NCBI RefSeq assembly: GCF_020966775.1
Contig: NZ_JAJKFV010000009.1
Coordinates: 289,467 to 353,466, forward strand
DNA length: 64,000 nucleotides
From: Rhodopirellula halodulae
GTDB lineage: Bacteria; Planctomycetota; Planctomycetia; Pirellulales; Pirellulaceae
Direction of reading: 5' to 3'
A model generated the notes under the pieces. It made no database searches. It had not been told where the DNA came from and saw only the letters and a program-made list of their open reading frames with translations. How positions within the stretch are numbered: the first letter of the stretch is position 1; each line of letters starts with the position of its first letter. This document shows positions 28,041 to 38,300 of the stretch, piece by piece. Both the position numbers and the translations under genes were made by a program.

Positions 28041-29804
28041 CTAGAGTTCGTCGTGGTCCAATCCGAGGGCGGACAGGACCATCAGCAATGTGTCTTTGGC
28101 TCGATCAAAGTGTTCCCGGTCGGCTCGGGCCATGGCGTCCTCGTACATGTCCAGGGCTTCATCGAGTTGCTGACGCTGAGACGGATGCAATTCCCCCAGC
28201 ATTCGTTCGGCGAACCGGGCGAGCTTTTGATTGTCCAGGTCGTCGCGAGGGTAAAATTTCAGTGAATCAATGCGTTGCTTGGCTTCTTCGATTTGTGCTG
28301 GTGACAACTGACGGACATGATTGGTCAGGACCGTGCGGAATTTTTCGCCGCCGGGTGCGTACGCTTCCACTTCCAAAACACCAGAAAGATCGTAGGTGAA
28401 TCGCACGTAGATTGGGCTGCCGGCGGGACCGGGCGGCAGGCCTTTCACTTCGAGTTCACCCAGCGGTGTGTTGTCGGCGACTTTGCGAGCGTCGCCCTGG
28501 AAGACTTTCAACGTCACGTTGGTTTGGTTGGCTGAAACCGTGCTGAAAACCTCTTCGCGAGAGACCGGGATGGTGCAGTTGCGATGCAGGACTGGTTTGA
28601 AATATCCGTCCTGCATGTGACCGCCGAATTCCTTGACGATTTCGACGCCTAATGTGAATGGGCACACATCGGTCATCACCATGTCGTCGACCGCAGCGTC
28701 TTGACCGATCAAAGCGGCTTGCACGGCGGCGCCCAACGCAACCACTTCATCGGGATCGTGATCCATGATGGGTGGTTTGCCAAAGTAGTCCACGACGAAG
28801 TCACGCAGCACCGGCATGCGAGTTGACCCGCCAACAAGGATCACGTCGTCGATGTCTTCTGGACCGAGGTCAGCGTCTCGCAGAGCACGTGCGATCGGCG
28901 CGGCGATTCGCTGCATCAAAGGTTCGCTGATGCGAGCGAATTCGACGCGTCCGATGGTGAACGTCTTGGGCGATTCGGGAAAGTTGCCGTCGGAATCGGG
29001 CAACCGGATCTGGCTTTGTTCGTCTTGCGAGAGTTTGCGTTTCGCCTTTTCGCATTCGCCTCGCAATCGCGAAACGCGGAGTGGTTGTTGCAGTTCCGCC
29101 AATTCCAATTGTGTTTCTTCTTTGGCGAGGATGGCGGAGACGATTCGGTCGGTGAAGTCTTCGCCGCCCAACATGCTTTCGCCGGCAGTGGCTCGAATTT
29201 CAAGCGTGCCTTCGAAAACTTCCATCACGGTGACATCGAATGTTCCACCGCCCAAGTCGATCACGCACAGATTCTTTTCGTCTTCGCGAGCATGAAACCC
29301 GTACACCAGTGCCGCCGCGGTTGGTTCGTTGATCATTCGTCGAACGTTCAGTCCCGCCATTTCACCCGCCAACCGTGTGGCGGTTCGCTGGTGATCGTTG
29401 AAGTAAGCGGGGACGGTGATTACGGCGTCGGTGATCTCACAATTCAAGTACGCGGCTGCGTCGTCACGAAGCGATTGCAACACGAGGCTGCTGAGTTCGT
29501 GCGGGGTGAATTCCTTGTCGCCCAGTTGCAGTTTGCGTTCCTGGCCCATGTAGCGTTTGAAGACCCACGCACATCGATCGGGGGCGGTGACTCGCAACTC
29601 TTTGGCAGCGTCGCCCACCACGATTTCGCCGTTGGCCAAGACACCAACGATGGATGGCGTCAGCGTTCCGCCGTGAGCGTTGGGAATCAGCTCGGGTTTG
29701 CCGTCTCGAAACACGCTGACCAGTGAATGCGTGGTCCCCAGATCGATGCCAATGCAGACGGGTTCGTCGGTCGGGAAGGAGGAGTCGGAGCCGAACTCGG
29801 GCAT
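28041..29804 (-). CDS. hscC: Hsp70 of the HscC type
   Basis: A 587-aa chaperone ATPase. The nucleotide-binding domain starts with GIDLGTTHSLVSVF (about 19-32) and has VPAYFNDHQRTAT, NEPTAAALVYG, the phosphate loop VIDLGGGTFDVTV and the adenosine motif VILVGGSTRMP. The substrate domain starts near residue 385 with the DVCPFTLGVEI form. The lid is much shorter than in DnaK (638 aa), ending in a ALDMYEDAM...LMVLSALGLDHDEL tail, as in HscC. It is the first gene of a minus-strand set with the tail-anchored and J-like membrane proteins. No grpE or dnaJ is nearby, which also favours a specialised Hsp70. Confidence 0.9.
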   Translation of the reverse strand: MPEFGSDSSFPTDEPVCIGIDLGTTHSLVSVFRDGKPELIPNAHGGTLTPSIVGVLANGEIVVGDAAKELRVTAPDRCAWVFKRYMGQERKLQLGDKEFTPHELSSLVLQSLRDDAAAYLNCEITDAVITVPAYFNDHQRTATRLAGEMAGLNVRRMINEPTAAALVYGFHAREDEKNLCVIDLGGGTFDVTVMEVFEGTLEIRATAGESMLGGEDFTDRIVSAILAKEETQLELAELQQPLRVSRLRGECEKAKRKLSQDEQSQIRLPDSDGNFPESPKTFTIGRVEFARISEPLMQRIAAPIARALRDADLGPEDIDDVILVGGSTRMPVLRDFVVDYFGKPPIMDHDPDEVVALGAAVQAALIGQDAAVDDMVMTDVCPFTLGVEIVKEFGGHMQDGYFKPVLHRNCTIPVSREEVFSTVSANQTNVTLKVFQGDARKVADNTPLGELEVKGLPPGPAGSPIYVRFTYDLSGVLEVEAYAPGGEKFRTVLTNHVRQLSPAQIEEAKQRIDSLKFYPRDDLDNQKLARFAERMLGELHPSQRQQLDEALDMYEDAMARADREHFDRAKDTLLMVLSALGLDHDEL

Positions 29805-29899
29805 GAATCGGTGGGGTGTGTTGCGGAAAAGATGGCAGGGGTGAATTTCGCAGCGACGCTAGTCTAGTGGACCAAACGCGCGGCGCGCATTGGATCGCT

Positions 29900-29929
29900 T
29901 TGCGTCGAATTCAATCGATCGGGTATAAT
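29900..29929 (+). promoter_or_regulatory. candidate sigma-70-type promoter for the DUF726 gene
   Basis: A perfect TATAAT at 29924-29929 is preceded at 18 bp by TTGCGT (29900-29905). It points towards the DUF726 gene, whose ATG is 139 bp downstream with a GGAG Shine-Dalgarno. Confidence 0.45.
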
Positions 29930-30067
29930 GGATTTGAAATTTTTGATGTTTTTTCGATGGTCTTGCCACACCCCACGTTTCGCAGACTCGAAACGCGAGA
30001 ATCGGTGACGTGAGGGCGAGGCAAACGGGCTGAAACGACGCGGCCGCCCCTATGGAGTCCGAATACG

Positions 30068-30814
30068 ATGACGGTACGGATCGAAGCCATTGACGAGAGC
30101 GGGCAAGGTCCAATCCATATCGTAGTGGCCGGCTATCGGGCTCGTCCCTGCGAAAATTTGGTCCGGGCGGCGAAGTTGAGCGGATCCACTTATCGAGTCC
30201 GCTGGGCCGCGGGGTCGTGGGCGGAAGCCGGTGCGTCAGCGGGCGTGATGGCTCGCGCGACACGAGTTGCCGTCCCGGCGTTGCACCAAGGACGAGCGTT
30301 GGTGGGCGTTGGCTCGCTGGCGGGCGGAATCGGTGCTGCCGCGGTGATCGGCGCCGCAAATTTTCGCATTCGATACGCGACGGCGCGGCGCGACGGGCTG
30401 CGTTTGGCGGACGAGATCATGAAGTTGCCTGGCGTGCGAACGCGACCGTTGAATTTGATTGGGCATTCGCTGGGGACCGTCGTGGTCCGCGCGGCGTTGG
30501 AACGATTGTCCGAGCGACCTTGCCACATCGAAGACGTGTTGCTGATGGGCGGAATGACCTCGCGGAAAAAATGGGATCAGCACGCAGAGATGTTTCGCGG
30601 GCGACTGGTGAATCTGTATTCGCCGTGGGATCGAGTTTTGAATGTGGCCCCTGTGCTGGATCGCGTTGTTGGAACCGGAGCGATTCTTTGCGATCGGTTG
30701 GCGGATCGTTTGACGAACCATGACTTGTGCCGCGAGTTGCCACACCAATTGAATTTTTGGAAACACCACAGTGGGTACTGGAATTCGTTCGGTCGGTTTG
30801 CAATCCCGGTTTGA
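30068..30814 (+). CDS. DUF726-like alpha/beta hydrolase
   Basis: A 248-aa protein with a lipase-like nucleophile elbow GHSLG (Ser134) preceded by P-L-N-L-I. A Gly/Ala-rich hydrophobic segment (about 78-97) could contact the membrane. The order, a small-residue hydrophobic hairpin before the GHSLG core, matches the DUF726/TMCO4 family of presumed hydrolases. Candidate acid and His residues lie in S-P-W-D-R-V-L-N (about 197) and in H-Q-L-N-F-W-K-H-H. The substrate is unknown. It is divergent from the hscC set and followed directly by family 1 repeats. Confidence 0.7.
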   Translation: MTVRIEAIDESGQGPIHIVVAGYRARPCENLVRAAKLSGSTYRVRWAAGSWAEAGASAGVMARATRVAVPALHQGRALVGVGSLAGGIGAAAVIGAANFRIRYATARRDGLRLADEIMKLPGVRTRPLNLIGHSLGTVVVRAALERLSERPCHIEDVLLMGGMTSRKKWDQHAEMFRGRLVNLYSPWDRVLNVAPVLDRVVGTGAILCDRLADRLTNHDLCRELPHQLNFWKHHSGYWNSFGRFAIPV

Positions 30815-30849
30815 TGGGGTGGTGGGTTGGCGAATTGGTGATGCGATGT

Positions 30850-31823
30850 CGTTCGGTTTGGCGTGGAAGGCTCAGGTGGAACGTGCCAACCGCGGCTAAC
30901 GCCGATCGGCTACGGGGTTGGTGGGAATGCGATGTTTGCAAGGGTGGCTTAGTTGTTCGCAATGATCTCGCGTCGGACTAGGTTTGTGAACGCACCACTT
31001 AGCCGGAGTGCGTTAGCACCGGTTGCCCCGTTAAGCGTTTAGCCCTGACAAACCAATCGAGATACCACCGATCGGTCGAGCCGCCCGTAGGCCGTACCGA
31101 GCGAAGCGAGCCACGGCGGATTGGTGGTTGTGTTCGCTTGAAGCGTTTTGTTGTTCGGTTTGGCGTTGCGGGTCCAGGTAGAACAGGCCAACCGCGGCTA
31201 ACGCCGATCGGCTATTGGGTGGTGTGGTAGTCGTTGAATGTTTGCGGTGGCAAATGGTTTGGATTTGTAACCTTGGTGCGATGATCGAGAACGAACGCAC
31301 GTCGTAGCCGAAGTGCGTTAGCACCGGTTGCCACGCTGTATATTTTGCCCTGATGATCCAATTGAAAGATCGTCGATTGGCCGAGCCACCCGTAGGCCGT
31401 AACGAGCGAAGCGAGCTACGGCGGGTTGGTGGTTGTGTTGGCTCGGAGCGTTTGCGTCGTTCGGTTTGCGTTGAGGGTCCATGTGGAACAGGCCAACCGC
31501 GGCTAACGCCGATCGGCTACTGGGTGGTGTGGTAGTCGTTGAATGTTTGCGGTGGCAAATGGTTTGGATTTGGAACCTCGGTGCGATGATCGAGAACGAA
31601 CGCACGTCGTAGCCGTTGTGCGTTAGCACCGGTTGGAACGTTGAGCGTTTGGCCCTGACGAACCAATCGAGTGATCACCGATCGGTCGAGCCACCCGTAG
31701 GCCGTACCGAGCGAAGCGAGCTACGGCGGGTTGGTGGTTGTGTTGGCTCGGAGCGCTTGTTGTTAGGGATTGCGGGGAGGGTCCATGTGGAACAGGCCAA
31801 CCGCGGCTAACGCCGATCGGCTA
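30850..31823 (-). repeat. family 1 repeat, cluster C (one partial and three full copies)
   Basis: A partial right end lies at about 30850-30914. Full copies are 31000-31214, 31305-31519 and 31610-31823 (period 305). The spacers between full copies are nearly identical to each other and differ from those of other clusters. The array fills the whole gap between two gene 3' ends (DUF726 and S4), so neither gene's promoter is involved. No gene is supported here. Confidence 0.9.
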
Positions 31824-31874
31824 TGGGGTGGTGTGGAGATTGCACCTTGGACGCACGTGGTTGGCGACCAAATT

Positions 31875-32120
31875 TCACATCGGTGGGTCGCCGAGGGATT
31901 GGATGTCCACGACATAATCCTCGCCTTCGAACGTCACGACATCGCCATCGTGCAATTGTTTCCGACGCCGTGTGTCGACTTCGCCGTTGAGCATCACCGC
32001 GCCCGATTGAATCAACACCTTGGCTTCGCCGCCGGTGCCGACCAAGCCCTCTCGTTTCAGGAAATCATCCAACCGAACCATCGGTCGATCGTCTGGATGG
32101 GATGACGTCGGCTCGCTCAT
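31875..32120 (-). CDS. small S4-domain RNA-binding protein (YbcJ/YaaA type)
   Basis: An 81-aa protein that is essentially one S4 domain: VRLDDFLKREGLVGTGGEAKVLIQSGAVMLNGE, then a short beta tail ending VVTFEGEDYVVDI. This is the stand-alone RNA-binding form seen in many bacteria near ribosome or recombination genes. Its RNA is unknown. Its ATG overlaps the stop of the upstream nuclease gene (ATGA), so the two form an operon. Confidence 0.85.
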   Translation of the reverse strand: MSEPTSSHPDDRPMVRLDDFLKREGLVGTGGEAKVLIQSGAVMLNGEVDTRRRKQLHDGDVVTFEGEDYVVDIQSLGDPPM

Positions 32121-33157
32121 CGGACTTGAAACCTTGCCAAAACAGGATTGTGATCGCTGATGTCACGTTGCGAATCAGGGATCGACCAATAGTTGTCCCA
32201 ATGATCTTCTTGCGAATCCTGGCCTCCGGCAAAATTGAGATCGCTGCGGACCACGACGTCTCGCAGAGAAAGGTCCACGATGTCGGGGGAATCGAGGACC
32301 AAATCCTTGGAGACCAGAATGCGATCGAATTGCCGGCCAGGCAGCAGGTGCGTGGTCCGCTCGGCCGGCGGAATAGATTCGTGCAAATCCACCAGGTCAT
32401 CGGATGGATCGTCCGTGCCACGAGACATCAAAACACCGAGGTCCGACGAGGGCGATATCTGGCCGGCCAGTTCTTCCGTGTTGAAGTCGCCAGTGACCAG
32501 CACGTGGACCGGTTGGTCTCGGGTGGCTTTCACGCCGGCGACCATTCGTTCCAACCACAGGCTGAGCGTGCGGGCTTGTCGCGAACGCAAATCGGCCTGT
32601 TCTGGCGTGGCTCGCAAATGACAATTCGCGATCACCAACAATTCGGTTTCACCGTTGACCGGCACCTCGACGACCGCGAAAGCGTGTTTGGAGACGGACG
32701 CGAAACCGCGTGACTTCATCGATGGCGTCACGATGCCGCGAGAGATGCTTCTCACGCCCGTGGTGCTGGTTGCCAGCAACGCCACGTCTTGTTCGGTGTA
32801 GAAGTCCTCGCCTTTGATCACGTAGTCGTCGTACTTCAAGCCGTGGTTTCGATCGAGGGCTCGCGTCAGAAAGAACATCACGTTCTGGCTTTCGATTTCT
32901 TGCAGCGCCACCACGGTGGGACGGACCTTCGCAATGGCTTCGGCCACCCTGTCACGTCGCCAATCCCATTGGGCTCGCGAGGGGGCACTCTTTTCACGCC
33001 CAAGACGACTTGGATTGTCCGCCGTTTCGTTGTCGTAGAACCATTCCAAGTTCCACGTCATCACGCTGAATTCAGCCGTCGGTTCCTGGGAATGAGCCGG
33101 CGAGGGAAGAACGCTGAGCAACAGCAAAATGAAGAGCAGAAACAACATCGACCGCAT
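32117..33157 (-). CDS. secreted endonuclease/exonuclease/phosphatase (EEP) family protein
   Basis: A 346-aa protein. The ATG at 33157 opens a signal peptide (MRSMLFLLFILLLLSVLPSP, cut near AHS-Q). EEP motifs follow in order: VMTWNLEW (Asn), VALQEIES (metal-binding Glu), LVTGDFNTEE (Asp and Asn) and the C-terminal ISDHNPVLA (Asp-His). All catalytic residues of a DNase-I-like phosphodiesterase are present. As an exported enzyme it may degrade extracellular nucleic acid or act on another phosphodiester. The substrate is not determinable. An open frame extends upstream to 33286 without family similarity. The stop overlaps the S4 gene. Confidence 0.88.
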   Translation of the reverse strand: MRSMLFLLFILLLLSVLPSPAHSQEPTAEFSVMTWNLEWFYDNETADNPSRLGREKSAPSRAQWDWRRDRVAEAIAKVRPTVVALQEIESQNVMFFLTRALDRNHGLKYDDYVIKGEDFYTEQDVALLATSTTGVRSISRGIVTPSMKSRGFASVSKHAFAVVEVPVNGETELLVIANCHLRATPEQADLRSRQARTLSLWLERMVAGVKATRDQPVHVLVTGDFNTEELAGQISPSSDLGVLMSRGTDDPSDDLVDLHESIPPAERTTHLLPGRQFDRILVSKDLVLDSPDIVDLSLRDVVVRSDLNFAGGQDSQEDHWDNYWSIPDSQRDISDHNPVLARFQVR

Positions 33158-33378
33158 CAGGTCGAAGTCTCGATGGGGCGGGATCAATGGGATGTGAACG
33201 TTTGAGAGAATCGGAAGAAATCGAACGCTCGCGATCGAACCACCGTCAGGTCGCGAGCTTTCCGACAACATACGCGATGGGGACAAATCGTCGAAGTGTC
33301 TGGTTACCGAGATTTTCTTTCAAACACAATTTTGCTCGAGCGGGTGATCGCGTCTTTGCGTTGAAACTGCGAGAAACT

Positions 33379-34587
33379 TCAAACAGATCGCTCACCCGAG
33401 ATCGCTGCAACGGCCAACAGATCGCCACGTTCGAAACAGAATTTTTCCAAGGCATCCAAGGCGGCTGCGTCGCCCGCATCTTTGGCTCGACGAGCCATCG
33501 CCAGCAACTCCGGCAACACCCGTTGGATCGGAACATCGTCGGGGAACAATTCCATCGCGGCTCGCAGGGCCTCCGCCGGACGACCGACTCGATCGAGAAG
33601 ATCAATGTAGGTTTCGATGGCGCCGGCTCCGGCCACGTTCACGTCCACCGTGCGGGCTTTCTGTTCGAACATGCGAACGGCAGCGTCGACGTTTTGCCCC
33701 AGCAACGCAGAGAAAAAAGCCGCGTGGGCGGGATAGAAATCCACGAAGGGTTCTTCGCCGGGGTATTGAAAATCGGCTGGCAGGCGACGTCCGTATTGGC
33801 ACAACTGCAAGGCTTTGTCGATCATGTCTTGGTCATCGATCACGGTCGCGAAGCGAACGGTCGACGACAGGTGCGTGGTGTCCAAATGGTAGCCGCCGCC
33901 ACCTAAAATCCATTTGTATTTGGCGATGAGTTCGCCCAAGTTCAGATTTTCAGCGTCGGCGGACAACGTGTTGGCATCCACTCCATTGTCGGGACCGCGA
34001 CTGCGGAAGTCGTCTCGGACCAGCGACAGCAGTTCGTCGTAGAACGAATTCAACAAGCATTCCGCGGCGACTTGCCGATCGGCACGCGACCGAGTCGCGA
34101 TGGCTTGGTCATACAGCGTGATGCTGTTGCAAGTTCCCTGGTGTTGCAGCACGGCCGAGTAGCCTCGTCGGAGGTCCACGCTCTCGTGCAGCAAGACCTG
34201 AATCATCTCGTCGTAGTTCTCGTCGTCGATCTCGACCTCCGCCAGCAGTCGACGTGCGAGTTCGGTGTCGCCGGTTGGACGAAGGTACATCCATCCTTCG
34301 GCGATGCGTCCGTCCTGGATGAGCAACGCACCAGCTTGGCGACAGGCGTCCAGCAGGTCTTCCTCGAGGGCGCGTTCACGTTGTTTGTCCGCCTCCGAGT
34401 TGGCGGGCGAGAGGGGTTCGTCCGGATCGGCGATCATGGGCAATCCGTGACGCAACCGGCTTTTCATCTTCAACGCTTCGAAGAGTTCAATCGGCTGACG
34501 TTCGCGACGAAAGTGAGCGATGACTTCGTCGATGCGTTTGGCGGGATCGGAGCTGAGACGCGTGAGCAGTTGTGGATCGAGCGACAC
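33379..34587 (-). CDS. hypothetical helical-repeat protein
   Basis: A 402-aa soluble protein with a GTG start and no signal peptide. It looks wholly alpha-helical, with TPR-like spacing in several places (for example the segments around MYLRPTGDTELARRLLAEVEI and AIETYIDLLDRVGRPAEALRAAMEL), but no domain is named. It includes a conserved-looking G-G-G-G-Y-H-L-D-T-T-H-L-S-S patch (about 225-245). It ends with ALEKFCFERGDLLAVAAI. It probably occurs widely in planctomycetes. Function is unknown. Its upstream side borders repeat cluster D. Confidence 0.6.
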   Translation of the reverse strand: MSLDPQLLTRLSSDPAKRIDEVIAHFRRERQPIELFEALKMKSRLRHGLPMIADPDEPLSPANSEADKQRERALEEDLLDACRQAGALLIQDGRIAEGWMYLRPTGDTELARRLLAEVEIDDENYDEMIQVLLHESVDLRRGYSAVLQHQGTCNSITLYDQAIATRSRADRQVAAECLLNSFYDELLSLVRDDFRSRGPDNGVDANTLSADAENLNLGELIAKYKWILGGGGYHLDTTHLSSTVRFATVIDDQDMIDKALQLCQYGRRLPADFQYPGEEPFVDFYPAHAAFFSALLGQNVDAAVRMFEQKARTVDVNVAGAGAIETYIDLLDRVGRPAEALRAAMELFPDDVPIQRVLPELLAMARRAKDAGDAAALDALEKFCFERGDLLAVAAISGERSV

Positions 34588-34752
34588 GGAAAATGAGCTT
34601 TGAGGCGGGAATGATTGGGGAAATCAGTCTGTCGAACGTGACGCAGAGGTCCGAAAATGTCAACAACGTGCCGGGGATGAAGTGGTTCGAGAGCGAGCGA
34701 ACGATTCGAGTCCATGACCTCGCGAGAGTTTCCGCAAATCGAATGCACCAAA

Positions 34753-35267
34753 TAGCCGGAGTGCGTTAGCACCGGTTGGCCCGTTGAGTGTTTGGCCCTG
34801 ACGAACCAATCGACAGACCACCGATCGTTCGAGCCACGCGTAGGCCGTACCGAGCGAAGCGAGCTACGGCGGGAGTGACAATCGGTGGTGTTCGGAGTGT
34901 TTGTGTTGATCGGTTTTTCGTTGCAGGCACCAACGGAACGGGCCAACCGCGGCTAACGCCGTTCGGCTACGGGGATGGTGCGGGAATCGTTGAATGTTTG
35001 CGGTGGCAAATGGTTTGGATTGGAAACCTCGGTGCGTTCAGCGAGAACGAACGCACGTCGTAGCCGGAGTGCGTTAGCACCGGTTGGCCCGTTGAGCGTA
35101 TGGCCCTGACGAACCAATCGAGAGACTACCGATCGGTCGAGCCGCCGTAGGCCGTACCGAGCTACGGCGGGAGTGACGATCGGTGGTGTTCGGAGCGTTT
35201 GTGTTGTTCAATTTTGCGTTGCAGGCACCAACGGAACGGGCCAACCGCGGCTAACGCCGATCGGCTA
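34753..35267 (-). repeat. family 1 repeat, cluster D (two tandem copies)
   Basis: Copies lie at 34753-34969 and 35061-35267 (starts 308 bp apart). The second copy lacks about 10 bp of the central CCGAGCGAAGCGAGC segment, a deletion between short direct repeats. The array lies between the helical-repeat gene start and the 3' end of the sugar-dehydrogenase mosaic gene. There is no gene in the gap 34588-35362. Confidence 0.9.
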
Positions 35268-35362
35268 CGGGGTTGCTCGAGAATGCAAGTTCGTTTGCGA
35301 CGATCTATCGCCCGGCGTCGTTGATTTCGAACAAATTGGCTCAATCGTTCACTCAACCGACA

Positions 35363-38300
35363 TCAAACAATCTCCCAGCGGCCGACCAATCCGTCGTCGA
35401 GATCGACGTAGTACAGCGACCCGTCAGGGCCTTGGCTGATCGCAACCACCACGCTGGCCCCCGTCGTGAAGGTTTGGACATTGGTGATCGCACCGGTCGC
35501 GTCGACGTCACCGTGCCGCACGATGCCTTGACCCAGGTCATTGAAGAACACGTCGCCATCGTATTCGGAACCGTAAGCGGACCCGCGATAAACGTCGCCC
35601 ATCACGATCGCGTTGATGCCGTCGGCTTGGTGGTTGAGTGCATACTGCGAGGCCGTCACCTGGATGTCTTGTGCGAAGAAAGCCAAACCTTCGGCCGTGG
35701 CTGCGTACCCGGCTTGCACCACACTCGTGCCGCTGGCTCCTTCGTAGAACGGCCAGCCGAAGTTCGCTCCCGCGTCGCCTGAGTTGATCTCTTCCCATCG
35801 AGTCCAACCGACATCGCCGACGAACAACCGCCCCGTCACCGGATCCACCGACATACGGAATGGATTCCGAAGTCCCAATTGATAGACCTTGCTGCGGTTC
35901 GCATCGGGATCGCCGTTGTAGAACGGGTTGTCCGACAAACCTTCACCGGTGATCGGATCGATTCGCAACACCTTGCCAGACAGGCTGTCGATGTGCTGCA
36001 CCCGGTCGGCTCGCACGTCGACTCGGTTGTAGCTCGCCCCATCACCGATCGACACGAACAGTTCGCCGTCGATGCCAAACGCCAACGCACCAACGGTGTG
36101 TGATTCGCTGTCGCTGTTGATGAAGTCGTTGAGGTAGTTGCCGTTCTCGTCTTCGCCCGCGGGGGCCACGGTGAAGTCAAACGTGCTGTTCTTGGTGCCT
36201 TCAAAGTTGTCCCAGGTGCTATTCTTGCCTAGCAAGACAACTTCGCTGTCCGCCACCACTGTTTGGTAGTCCGTCGCGGCATCCGCGGTGACTCGGATCA
36301 AGCGTCCGGCACGATTGCCTTTTCCATCTGGACCACCGAGCGAGCCATTTGCGTGGTTGGCAACTTCCGGTGGATCGTAGGTGAACAACAGATAAACGTA
36401 CGGGTTATTGGCGAAGTCAGGATGCACCGCGATGTCGAGCAATCCTCGGTCTCGAGTGCCATTGACGATCGCTGAAATGTCAATGAATGGGCCTTCGTTT
36501 GTGACGCCATTGTTCACCGCGTGAATCACTCCGTCTTGCTGAGCGACCAGCATCGTTCCGTTTGGCAACCATTCGATCGCGGTCGGGCGATTGAACTGAG
36601 ACGCGACGGTGACGCCGATGACCTCATCGCCGCCGACGATCGGTGGATCCAGTGGTGGTGGTGTTTGATCCAACGTCCATTGGTTGATGCGGTGAGAATT
36701 GGTCTTGCCGCCCGTGCCCGCGGTGAAGCCAACCAAGGCACTGTCACCGATCACATTGGTCAAATCGATGGTCGTCTTCAGCAATGCTTCCGTCGGTTGA
36801 ACGTCCGTGTCCGACAGGTACACCGCCAAGACATCGCTGCTGCCGTTGTAGTCGACCCATGCGTAGCGGATGCTGCCGTTGTTGAGATCCAAGTCAGGGA
36901 TGGCTGATCGAAGGCTGTTGCTGACGCTGTTGGTCAGGATCGAGATATGGTTGTCGTTGATCTCGCCTGGATTGCGATACGTGTCAAACTCGACCGCGAC
37001 GGCTTGCGTGATGCCGTCTAAACCAAGACTACCGCCGCTCGCTCCCAGTGCTGCTGCCCCGCGTGGATCGTTGTGAAGAGTGAACGTCAGCCCGTCAGCA
37101 CCCGATGTGCCTTCGCTGCCGAGGGCTTGAAAAGCGAACGAGGATCGGAAGCTACCATCGTTCGCCAAATTGACGGCGGTGTTGAAGAACGCACTGCCCG
37201 CAAGGTTGGTCGTGCTCGGCGTCAATTCCAGTGTGTCGGACTGCACCGTCGCCGAACCGTTCAGCGTCAGTCCGCTGACATCGCTGAAGTCAGCGAAATT
37301 CGGAAGCACCACGTCGTTGTCAATGATGGCAACCGTTGCGGTTCGCGGAGCCAGCAGTTCGCCGCCTTGCACGTTGTCAATCGTGACGTTGAAGGTCTCG
37401 TCGGTCTCCACGGCATCGTCGTCGGCGATGGTGATCAAGATCGACTGTTCGGTGACCCCATCCGCGAAGGTGAGCGTCCCGGTTTGCCCAATGTAATCAG
37501 TCCCGTCCGTCGCAGTTCCGGCAAACGTGTCGTAATCGACCGTCACCACGCCATCGCTGCCACCCGTTCGCAGCACGCGAATTTCGGCCGTGCCCGCGTC
37601 TTCGTCGACGGAGATGTTGCTGGTTGCCAAAGAAATTGTGCCCGGATTCCGTTCGGCTCCGAATTGAAAGTAACCGTTGCTCTGCAGCCATTCGGATTGC
37701 TTGAAACCGGGAGTCAACTCGTCATTCAGCCAAGTCCCAGTCGAGAAGACATCGGCTGCTTCGGTTTGGTAAGTCAGCCCGTTGAGTTCCAGTCGATCGA
37801 TTCTCAAGTTGCGGTCAACCTCGCCATCGTTGACATACAGGTCATTGGTGAAACGCAACTGGATTTGCGAGATCTCAATGTTGGCGTCCGATTCGAAGTC
37901 CAATCGTACGAATTCGCCGGTTTCCACGTTGCCACCAACGTTGTCCCACGTGGCGACCGATTGGCCGTCGATCCACAATTCGAGCGTTTCAGTGTTCTCC
38001 GCTCCGGCCGCGTAAATCGAGATCGACGTGTTCGTGGTTGGGGAGGCGTATTGGAAATAACCGTCCGCATGAATCCATTCGCTTTCCCGGAAACCTGGCG
38101 TGATGCCATCGGATTCTCGCCATGTGCCGGTCCCAAACGTGGTAGAGCTTTCCGATTGCACGGTGACTCCATTGACGGTGATGGAGTCGACCACCAAATT
38201 CCGGTCGATACCTTGGTCGGGTTCGTAGAGATCGTTGGTGAAAGCGACACGAACATCGCTGGCGGTGGCATCGTCGGCACCGTCGTAGGTGAACGTTTGA

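Noticed and set aside
30190..30962. Minus-strand frames opposite the DUF726 gene
   Set aside because: They are shadows of the plus-strand gene, which has GHSLG and a proper Shine-Dalgarno.
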